This document shows, in pieces, positions 25,002-31,080 of a stretch of 31,080 nt of DNA. Location: NCBI GenBank assembly GCA_937917025.1, contig CALFSF010000390.1:1-31080 (forward strand), written 5' to 3'. The first letter of the stretch is position 1, and every line of letters starts with the position of its first letter. A model generated the notes under the pieces. The model made no database searches. It saw only the letters and a list, made by a program, of their open reading frames with translations, and was not told where the DNA came from. The translations under genes and the position numbers were made by a program. This stretch comes from an uncultured Paraburkholderia sp. Lineage in GTDB: Bacteria > Pseudomonadota > Gammaproteobacteria > Burkholderiales > Burkholderiaceae.

Positions 25002-25811
25002 TCAGGAAGCCGCCCGCCCCGGAATCGTTCCGAGCAGGCGATCACAGAGGCCGCCGTCGACGCGCAGGTCCTGACCTGTCACGTAACTCGATGCGGGTCC
25101 AAGCAGCCAGGCGACCGCCTCGGCGATATCCTCCGGGCGCCCGATTCGCGCGAGCGGCACCAGTTCGGTCCGAAGGCGCTCGACTTCGGGGTCGTGATAC
25201 AGGGACTCGGTGAGCGGCGTGCGGATCATCCCAGGAGACACGGTATTCACGCGGACGCCGTGCGCCGCCCACTCCTGCGCGAGTTGCCGGCACAGCATCG
25301 AGAGCGCGGCTTTCGCGGCCGAATAGGCGCCGTAGCCCGGATGAGGGAACGTGCCGGACATGGAGCTGACCGCGACGATCGCGCCGCCCGCTTCGGCGAG
25401 ATGCGCCCGGGCGGCACGTGCGAGCAGCCAGACCGCGCGGGTATTGATGTCGAACGTGCGCGCCCAGTCGTCGAGCGAACCATCGGCCAGCGCGGCCGGC
25501 GCGGTGATGCCGGCGTTGCAGACGAGGCCGTCGAGGCCGCCGAGCGCGTCGCTGGCGTTCGCGACCAGACGTGCGCAGTCGTCAGGATCGGCGAGATCGG
25601 CGCCTAGTGGGAACGCCTGCGCTCCGGCCGCGCGCAGTTCGCCGACCAGCGCATCGAGCGATGCGCTCCTGCGCGAGCCCGCGGCCGCGATCGCAATGGG
25701 CGAGCCGTCCTGTAGCGCGCGACGCACCAGCGTATGACAGATCGCCCGCCCGATTCCTCCGCTCGCGCCAGTCACGAGCACGCGCCGCCGTTTGCCGGTC
25801 ACCGGTTGCAT
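25002..25811 (-). CDS. SDR-family oxidoreductase
   Basis: The 269-residue classical SDR has TGASGGIG (about residues 14-21), NAG in LVCNAGI, SSMSG containing the catalytic Ser, and YSAAK (Y163, K167). RVNTVSPGMIRTPL and the C-terminal DGG are standard. It likely oxidises a ring hydroxyl to a ketone or the reverse. ATG at 25811 is preceded by GGAGG at five-base spacing. ATG at 25823 forms TGATG with the stop of the upstream oxidoreductase and is an alternative; either way the two genes are translationally linked. Substrate not predictable. Confidence 0.87.
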   Translation of the reverse strand: MQPVTGKRRRVLVTGASGGIGRAICHTLVRRALQDGSPIAIAAAGSRRSASLDALVGELRAAGAQAFPLGADLADPDDCARLVANASDALGGLDGLVCNAGITAPAALADGSLDDWARTFDINTRAVWLLARAARAHLAEAGGAIVAVSSMSGTFPHPGYGAYSAAKAALSMLCRQLAQEWAAHGVRVNTVSPGMIRTPLTESLYHDPEVERLRTELVPLARIGRPEDIAEAVAWLLGPASSYVTGQDLRVDGGLCDRLLGTIPGRAAS

Positions 25812-25822
25812 GCGCGCCTCCA

Positions 25823-26860
25823 TCACAGCGACGGCGCGACGCGCGCGCCCGCAGCAACCGCGCGATGCACGGCGAAGGTCGCGGCGAGCGTGCGTGCCGC
25901 ATCGTCGCCCGAACAGACCGGCGTTTCGTCACCCGCGATCACCGCCGCGAAATGGCGCAACTGCTCGGCGTACGGATCGCCGCTGTGCGGCGTGCTGCGC
26001 TCGACTGTCAGCGGTTCGTGCCAGCCCTTGCCGCTGCGGTACTCCCAGACATCGAGCTGTGGCAACGTCAGCGAAGCATCGGTGCCGGACAGAAAATGCG
26101 TGTTCACCTGCTGACGCGGATAGTGCGCAGCCTCCCCTGCCGCGAGGTCCCAGTTCCACGGCGACGCCGCGCAATCGGATACGGCGAGCGTGCCGAGCGC
26201 GCCGTTCGCGAATCGCAGGACGACGGCCGCGGTGTCCTCGACTTCGAAGCCGCGCACCGCACTGGACGTCAGCGCCTGCACCTCGACGATATCGCCGAGC
26301 AGAAAGCGCATCAGGTCGATGTCGTGGATCAGGTTGATCAGGACCGGACCACCACCCGTACGGCGGCGCCACTCGATGTCGAAGTACGCGTCCGGTTTGT
26401 AGAAGGTCGCGAGACCCGTCGCGCTGACGGGTCGGCCGAGGCGCCCCGACTGCACGATCTCCCGCGCGCGCCGCAGAATCGGGTTATGCCGGCGATGATG
26501 GCCGACGAGCAGCGGCACGCGCGCTTCGACGGCAGCGTCATTCAATTGCTGCGCCTGTTCGACGGTGTCCGCGACTGGCTTTTCCATCAACACCGGCACG
26601 CCGCGCGCGATGCAATCGAGCCCCACGGTGACATGCGTCGCATTGGGCGTCGCGACGATCGCGCCTTCGGGTCGCACGTCGTCAAGCATCGACCGGTAGT
26701 CGGCAAACCAGCGCAACCCCTGCTCGCGCGCGAAACTTTCCGCCTGTGGCGAAGGGTCGGCGATCGCGACGATTTCGCACTGCGCATGGGCGCGCGCACG
26801 CTCGACATGCATGCGCCCGATGGCGCCCGCGCCGATCAACACCAAACGTCTCCTGCTCAT
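25823..26860 (-). CDS. Gfo/Idh/MocA-family oxidoreductase
   Basis: The 345-residue protein has an N-terminal Rossmann fold (VLIGAGAIGRMH, residues 7-18), the family's catalytic MEKPVA motif near residue 95, and the C-terminal substrate domain with GGGPVLINLIHDIDLMRFLLG (residues about 168-188, catalytic His-Asp). Members oxidise hydroxyls of sugars, inositols and related cyclic polyols with NAD(P). AAGGAG precedes the ATG. It is the first gene of a two-gene unit with the SDR and is divergent from the shikimate-dehydrogenase-like gene across an operator. Confidence 0.9.
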   Translation of the reverse strand: MSRRRLVLIGAGAIGRMHVERARAHAQCEIVAIADPSPQAESFAREQGLRWFADYRSMLDDVRPEGAIVATPNATHVTVGLDCIARGVPVLMEKPVADTVEQAQQLNDAAVEARVPLLVGHHRRHNPILRRAREIVQSGRLGRPVSATGLATFYKPDAYFDIEWRRRTGGGPVLINLIHDIDLMRFLLGDIVEVQALTSSAVRGFEVEDTAAVVLRFANGALGTLAVSDCAASPWNWDLAAGEAAHYPRQQVNTHFLSGTDASLTLPQLDVWEYRSGKGWHEPLTVERSTPHSGDPYAEQLRHFAAVIAGDETPVCSGDDAARTLAATFAVHRAVAAGARVAPSL

Positions 26861-26937
26861 CTGCTTCTCCTTGATTGAACCGCTGCCGCGCAGCTGGCCA
26901 CCTGGCCGTCTGTCGCGTCCGAAACTTTCTTTTATTG

Positions 26938-26952
26938 TTGAATACTATTCCA
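26938..26952. promoter_or_regulatory. IclR-type operator, site 4 (Gfo/Idh-SDR and AroE-like divergent promoters)
   Basis: TTGAATACTATTCCA lies in the 193-base gap between two divergent genes and is identical to site 3 (18 bases shared with the upstream TTG). The surrounding 26920-26970 is very AT-rich against a GC-rich background. One site could regulate both directions; the promoter boxes are less clear than at sites 3 and 5. Confidence 0.78.
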
Positions 26953-27053
26953 TAAAGGATTAAAGTTCACGGAAAATGTGCAGCGATGATGAGCGGCAAA
27001 CCGTACTCGCTGCGTGTGCGGCAAAATAGACCCCCCAGGAGGCTGAGAACAGC

Positions 27054-27896
27054 ATGAGCCAGCAGAACGCATCTTCGTTTTCCCCGTCGCTCGACGCAGG
27101 CCTGAGCGGCGCGACACGTATTTATTTCATCGTCGGCGACCCGATCGCGCAGGTCCGTTCGCCGGCCGGCGTCACGGCCGCATTGCGGGCGGCCGGGCGC
27201 GACGCGCTGGTGGTCCCCGCCCACGTGGCGCCGGCCGATCTCCCCGCGTTCTTCGCGGCGGCGAAGGCGATGCGCAACGTCGACGGCGTGATCATCACCG
27301 TGCCGCACAAGTTCAGCGCGGCTGAATACTGCGCGACGTTTTCCGAGGAAGCGCGCTTCCTCGGCACGGTCAACACGCTGCGCCGCACGCCCGACGGCAA
27401 CTGGCACGGCGCGATGTTCGACGGCACCGGCTTCGTGGCCGCGCTGACGGATGCCGGTTGCGATCTGACCGGCAAGCGCGCGCTGCTCGTGGGCGCGGGC
27501 GGCGCGGGATCGGCGATCGGCCATGCGCTGGTGAGCGCGGGCCTCGCGTCGCTCGACATCCGCGACAACGACACGGCCCGTACCGCCTCGCTGACCGGGC
27601 GCCTCAATGCGCTGCAACGCGGGAAGGTTCGGAGCGCCGCATCCGATGTGGAAGCGCATACGTTCGATGTCGTGGTCAACGCATCGCCGCTCGGCATGCG
27701 TGCGGACGACCCGTTGCCGATCGATGTGTCGCGTCTTCAGGCGGGGACTTTCGTGGGCGACGTCGTCACGAAGCCGCCGGTCACACCGTTGATCGAAGGC
27801 GCGCGCGCACGGGGATGCCAGACGGTGACCGGCACGCAGATGTTCGGCCGTGTCTGCGACCGCATGGTGGAGTTCCTGCTGGACGCACCGCAATAA
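27054..27896 (+). CDS. Shikimate dehydrogenase-like protein with altered substrate pocket
   Basis: The 280-residue AroE-family protein keeps the catalytic Lys (ITVPHK, K86) and Asp (FDGTG, D123), the LGTVNT Asn, and the nucleotide loop GAGGAGSA near 146-153. Residues that hold shikimate have changed: the carboxylate-binding SxSP motif reads VRSP (V34, S36), the NTDG motif reads MFDG, and the Gln usual in GxxMLxxQ is missing in GTQMFGRV. It is probably an NAD(P)-dependent dehydrogenase for a related ring alcohol, not the biosynthetic AroE. AGGAGG upstream supports the start. It is divergent from the Gfo/Idh gene and shares its operator. Confidence 0.88.
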   Translation: MSQQNASSFSPSLDAGLSGATRIYFIVGDPIAQVRSPAGVTAALRAAGRDALVVPAHVAPADLPAFFAAAKAMRNVDGVIITVPHKFSAAEYCATFSEEARFLGTVNTLRRTPDGNWHGAMFDGTGFVAALTDAGCDLTGKRALLVGAGGAGSAIGHALVSAGLASLDIRDNDTARTASLTGRLNALQRGKVRSAASDVEAHTFDVVVNASPLGMRADDPLPIDVSRLQAGTFVGDVVTKPPVTPLIEGARARGCQTVTGTQMFGRVCDRMVEFLLDAPQ

Positions 27897-27914
27897 GGAC
27901 AACGCGCTGCGAAA

Positions 27915-27940
27915 CACGCGTAGCGCACGCGCTACGCGTG
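27915..27940. terminator. Bidirectional hairpin between convergent genes
   Basis: CACGCGTAGCG and CGCTACGCGTG form a perfect 11-bp stem with a four-base loop, 19 bases after the AroE-like stop. A second repeat (GCCACGC..GCGTGGC) follows at 27944-27965. There is no T-run; both may limit read-through between the convergent genes. Confidence 0.5.
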
Positions 27941-28034
27941 CGAGCCACGCCTCGCCGCGCGTGGCTGCGAAGCGAGGCGCGCAATCGTGGCCGTCAGCGT
28001 GCGGACGCCGGATCGGCTACGGTTGTCTTTGGCG

Positions 28035-29774
28035 TCATGCTGCCGGCCTGAGCGTGTCGTTTTCTTCATGACCCATCGCACCCGCCGCATGACGGCCGGC
28101 GATGTACCCGAACGTCATGGCGGGACCGAGATTGATGCCGCCCGACGGATAGAAGCCGCCCATCACGCTGGCCATATCCGTTCCCACCGCATACAGACCG
28201 GCAATCGGTTTGCCATCCTTATCGAGCGCCTGCGCGGATCCGTTCGTCTTCAGCCCGGCAAAGGTGCCGAAGCTGCCGGGAAATACCTTCACCGCGTAGA
28301 ACGGCCCGTGCTCGATCGGCGCGACGCACGGATTGGGACCCTTATGCAACGGATCGCCGCCTTTGCGGTTATACGGTGTCGAGCCGCGCCCGAATTGCGG
28401 ATCCTCGCCGCGGCGTGCGTGCTCGTTGAAAACCATGACCGTCGCGACGAGCGCGTCCGGCGCGATGCCGCAACGCTTCGCGAGTGCTTCGATCGTCGAC
28501 GCGCGTTGAAGATAGCCGCGACGGATAAAGGAGCCGACCGGCACCGGGAACGGTCGTGCGTAACCCAGACCGTACCGGCGCAGGAACCGGTGATCGCAGA
28601 TGAGCCACGAAGCGACTTCCTCGCCTTGCGGCGCGGCGGCGACCATCGCGGACGCGTAGTCGTAATAGCCGTCGGCTTCGTTGACGAACCGTTTGCCGCT
28701 GGAAAGCACACCGATCACGCCCGGCTTCGGGCGATCGATGATATGCGGGAAGTGGCCCACGGTGCCGTCGGCATGTTCGACTCTGGATACCGGCGCCCAT
28801 GCGGCGGGCGACGCGACGTCCGTCACGAGACAGCCGCCGGCCGACTCGCCGAGGCTGATGCCGTCGCCCGAGCAGCTTTGCGGCGGCAACGCAAGGTGTT
28901 CACGGCCGGTTGGCGTGCGCGGAAAGAGCGCCTTGCGGCGCGCCATATCGTTGGGAAAACCGCCGGCGGCAAGCACGACGCCCCGCGCCGCGCGAATTTC
29001 CACCTCACCCTTTTCGGTGGCGACAACCGCGCCTCGCACCACGCCGCTTTCGACGATCAGACGTCGGGCCGGCGCGGATTCCATCATCGTGACGCCCAGC
29101 GTCTGCGCCGACTTCGCGAGACGCGCGACCAGCGCGACGCCATTGACCAGCTGCATCGCGCGGCCGTACATCGCCAGATCGAGCAGATGCCGCGTAAAAC
29201 GCTTCGTCACGTGAATGAGCGATTTGAGCGAGCGCGTCATGCTCAGGAAAGCCATCAGATCGGCACCGGCCATGATCGGCATGCCCATGAAGGCCGTCTC
29301 GCGCATGGTCTTGCGCAGACGCTTGATCAGCGGGCCGACCTGTCGCCCGTCGTAGGGCGCGGCAATGACCTGATGACCTTGCGTCGCCGCGCCTTCAACG
29401 TTGCCGTGCACATCGGGAATGCCGTTGCCATCCACGAATTGCAGCGCCGTGTGCTCCTCGAAGAAGGAGACCATGTGCGCGCAGTTGTCGAGGAATGCGT
29501 CCACGCGCTGCGGGTCGTAGCGCTGGCCGAGTTCGTTCTTCAGGTAGGTGCGCGGCTGTTGCGGGTCTTCATCGATGCCGGCGCGCTTCGCGAGCGGATT
29601 GCCCGGCACCCACATCCAGCCGCCAGACCAGGCAGTGGCGCCGCCGAATACGGCGTCTTTCTCCACGACGACTACTTTGAGACCATGCCACGCAGCCGTG
29701 ACCGCGGCGGCCAGACCCGAGGCGCCGGAGCCGATCACGAGCAGGTCGCAGTCCATCTGATTTGAAGTGTTCAT
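28035..29774 (-). CDS. FAD-dependent dehydrogenase, 3-ketosteroid-delta1-dehydrogenase-like (paralog 3)
   Basis: The 579-residue flavoprotein starts MNTSNQMDCDLLVIGSGASG (FAD loop at about residues 13-21) and shares with paralog 2 GGATAWSGGWMWVPGNPLA, MQLVNGVALVARL, FVNEADGYYDY, GLYAVGTDMASV and GGINLGPAMTFGYIAG. The KstD Tyr487 counterpart is Y493 in GPFYAVKVFPGSFG. Paralogs 2 and 3 align end to end and look like a duplication later specialised; successive desaturations of one ring would need two such enzymes. A GTG at 29780 is an alternative start. The gene is monocistronic and has the most symmetric operator, overlapping its -10 box. Confidence 0.88.
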   Translation of the reverse strand: MNTSNQMDCDLLVIGSGASGLAAAVTAAWHGLKVVVVEKDAVFGGATAWSGGWMWVPGNPLAKRAGIDEDPQQPRTYLKNELGQRYDPQRVDAFLDNCAHMVSFFEEHTALQFVDGNGIPDVHGNVEGAATQGHQVIAAPYDGRQVGPLIKRLRKTMRETAFMGMPIMAGADLMAFLSMTRSLKSLIHVTKRFTRHLLDLAMYGRAMQLVNGVALVARLAKSAQTLGVTMMESAPARRLIVESGVVRGAVVATEKGEVEIRAARGVVLAAGGFPNDMARRKALFPRTPTGREHLALPPQSCSGDGISLGESAGGCLVTDVASPAAWAPVSRVEHADGTVGHFPHIIDRPKPGVIGVLSSGKRFVNEADGYYDYASAMVAAAPQGEEVASWLICDHRFLRRYGLGYARPFPVPVGSFIRRGYLQRASTIEALAKRCGIAPDALVATVMVFNEHARRGEDPQFGRGSTPYNRKGGDPLHKGPNPCVAPIEHGPFYAVKVFPGSFGTFAGLKTNGSAQALDKDGKPIAGLYAVGTDMASVMGGFYPSGGINLGPAMTFGYIAGRHAAGAMGHEENDTLRPAA

Positions 29775-29988
29775 TTCCACGGTTGCTACGAAACGAGCCC
29801 TTGGCGGGCGCTGAATGCCATGGCCGGGTTCATCGACGATGGCGTCCCGGAATGAGACGACTGATTTCCGCTACGGCTTCGAGCAACGCCGATGCGTCGT
29901 CGTGCAACCCGCCTTCAGTCGGACGAAAAAACGGATCACGCATTTGCCCGCGGGTAAAGCAGTCACGTAAATTGAATTTAATTCTATG

Positions 29989-30024
29989 TGGAATATTATT
30001 CCATAAACGAGCGACTTTTGTCAA
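29989..30024 (-). promoter_or_regulatory. Promoter with IclR-type operator, site 5 (flavoprotein 3)
   Basis: On the minus strand a consensus TTGACA (30019-30024), 18 bases and AATAAT (29995-30000) form a strong promoter. TGGAATATTATTCCA (29989-30003) is a perfect 15-bp palindrome covering the -10 box. The leader to the start codon is about 210 nt and shows no other gene. Confidence 0.82.
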
Positions 30025-30297
30025 TATCAGACGTGGCGATTCACCGGCCCACGCGATCGAAACCGGAACAGGAAAGCCGAACTGTTTTCAACGGGCCCGA
30101 CGCCATTCGGTATCGACCGCATCGGGTCGACTGGTCAGTGAGGCCATCATGAAAACCGGATACACGCCGTTGCGACGGGCGACGAAAGCGTCATGGAGAG
30201 CGCAAGTGCGTGTAAATTCGGATCCAGTGGTTTGCGACCCGCCACGGCGTCTTCGAACCGGTCGTCATTGGAGATCCTACAGTCGACAGGAGCCGGT
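30025..30297. other. Non-coding stretch before the His-rich protein gene
   Basis: I see no convincing gene, repeat or terminator here. It should contain the promoter of the downstream small gene, but no clear -35/-10 pair is visible. Confidence 0.3.
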
Positions 30298-30759
30298 ATG
30301 AGCACGAAGCACAGCAAGAAAGGGCATCTCGAAGCCGCGGCGTCGCATCACGAGCAGGCAGCCCGATATCACCGCGAGGCGTCGCGGCATTTCGAAGGGG
30401 GGCAAGACTATGCCCACGCCGCCCACGAGGCGCTGATGGCCCATGGCCACACGTTGCACGCGATCGATCAGGCCCACGACGCGGGTGCGCACAGCACCAG
30501 CGCGCCGCCACCGGTCACGCCTGCATCGGCCGGCGCCGGCGCAACCAGCGAAACCGCCGCAAAACATCACGCGGCGGCAGCGGAACTCCACCAGCAGGCG
30601 GCGCAGCATATGCGCCACGCCGTCAAGCTCTTCGATCAGGACCGTAGCGCGGTCGGCCACGACGCGCAGCTGGCGCTTTCGCTTGCACTGCGCGCGTTGT
30701 CCCATGGCAACGAAGCCGCCAGACTGTTTGTGAAGCTCGCTTCTCCCGAAACGCCGTAA
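30298..30759 (+). CDS. Small His/Ala-rich helical repeat protein of unknown function
   Basis: The 153-residue protein starts MSTKHSKKGHLEAAASHHEQAARYHREASRHF with AGGAG seven bases upstream. It consists of two similar helical halves (about residues 8-60 and 85-150), each with H-x-x-AA-x-x-HxxAA heptad-like spacing, joined by a Pro/Ser/Ala-rich linker. Histidines are abundant, so metal binding is possible but unproven. No signal peptide or membrane segment is seen. The frame is open upstream to 30193 without a ribosome site. It is convergent with the permease gene, 16 bases away, and does not belong obviously to the catabolic cluster. Confidence 0.75.
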   Translation: MSTKHSKKGHLEAAASHHEQAARYHREASRHFEGGQDYAHAAHEALMAHGHTLHAIDQAHDAGAHSTSAPPPVTPASAGAGATSETAAKHHAAAAELHQQAAQHMRHAVKLFDQDRSAVGHDAQLALSLALRALSHGNEAARLFVKLASPETP

Positions 30760-30775
30760 GCGACGCCGGACGAAT

Positions 30776-31080
30776 TCAAACCAGTGAGATCGCGGTACGC
30801 GGCCGCAGCGTCGCCATGATCAGATACATGCCGCCGCCGATCGCCACGCCGAAGAACCATCCATAGGTGTTCCACCAGACCGGCAGCAGGCTGGTGAGGT
30901 TGGGCAGGAAGGTCGAAAACACGCTGCCGATCGCCGCGGAGACCAGCGCGTTGACGTTCCAGCCGCCTTCGTAGCGATACTCGCCGTGCTCCTGGTAGAG
31001 CGCCGCGACGTCGATGTTGCCTCTCGCCACCAGGTAGTAGTCCACCAGAATGATCCCCAGCAACGGGCCCATCGTGGCGC
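30776..31080 (-). CDS. NCS1-family nucleobase/allantoin-type permease, C-terminal part
   Basis: About 101 codons are visible; the gene runs off the right edge. GPLLGIILVDYYLVARGNIDVAALYQEHGEYRYEGGWN is the typical NCS1 stretch in helices 9-10, shared by allantoin, hydantoin, uracil and cytosine permeases. Two further membrane segments follow (ALVSAAIGSVFSTFLPNL, YGWFFGVAIGGGMYLIMATL). Members are Na+ or H+ symporters of the inner membrane. The substrate cannot be told from this fragment. Confidence 0.88.
   Translation of the reverse strand, partial: ATMGPLLGIILVDYYLVARGNIDVAALYQEHGEYRYEGGWNVNALVSAAIGSVFSTFLPNLTSLLPVWWNTYGWFFGVAIGGGMYLIMATLRPRTAISLV

Noticed and set aside
27987..29765. 592-codon plus-strand frame opposite flavoprotein 3
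   Set aside because: It is antisense to a conserved flavoprotein, has no motif and no credible ribosome site, and its composition is typical of a shadow.
1..31080. CRISPR arrays, tRNA/rRNA genes, insertion sequences and prophage
   Set aside because: I looked for repeated spacer-like arrays, tRNA-like sequences, transposase genes and flanking inverted repeats, and saw none by eye.

Overview
The window is about 31 kb of GC-rich, densely coded proteobacterial chromosome. Gene content (LysR, MocR and IclR regulators, an HAAT-type ABC transporter, an AAHS-type MFS carrier, a hydroxamate-type siderophore receptor, many SDR and flavin dehydrogenases) and codon use suggest a Burkholderiaceae soil or plant-associated bacterium such as Paraburkholderia or Caballeronia. 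This is inferred from style, not from a marker gene.

Left part (1-10.4 kb), unrelated housekeeping and accessory units. A quinone oxidoreductase, cut by the window edge, is divergent from a LysR regulator. A TonB-dependent siderophore receptor follows, with a promoter overlapped by a Fur-box-like palindrome and a clear terminator. A MocR-type regulator is divergent from a GNAT acetyltransferase / NADH:quinone (azo)reductase pair, followed by an AhpD-like carboxymuconolactone decarboxylase family protein. An Aer-like PAS chemoreceptor has a sigma-28 promoter upstream. The wreck of an MntA/HepT-type toxin-antitoxin pair lies at 9.68-10.3 kb.

Central part (10.4-30.0 kb), one coherent catabolic cluster. 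Uptake is by a branched-chain-amino-acid-type ABC transporter (binding protein, permease, and a single polypeptide fusing the second permease and both ATPases) and by an aromatic-acid-type MFS symporter. The enzymes are three KstD/fumarate-reductase-like flavoprotein dehydrogenases, two classical SDRs, an extended SDR (epimerase type), a Gfo/Idh/MocA oxidoreductase, a shikimate-dehydrogenase-like protein with an altered substrate pocket, a xylose-isomerase-like TIM barrel and a tandem NIPSNAP protein. An IclR regulator sits in the middle.

The main discovery is a 15-bp palindrome, consensus TRGAATANTATTCYA, in five promoter regions that serve nearly every transcription unit of this cluster, with a weaker copy upstream of the IclR gene. 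It closely resembles the known IclR operator and overlaps predicted -10 or -35 boxes. The block therefore looks like a single IclR-controlled regulon. The enzymes fit oxidation of ring hydroxyls to ketones followed by flavin-dependent desaturation, possibly to an aromatic product, of a hydroaromatic, alicyclic or cyclitol-like acid. The substrate is not identified.

Right end: a small His- and Ala-rich repeat protein and the C-terminal end of an NCS1 nucleobase/hydantoin-type permease.
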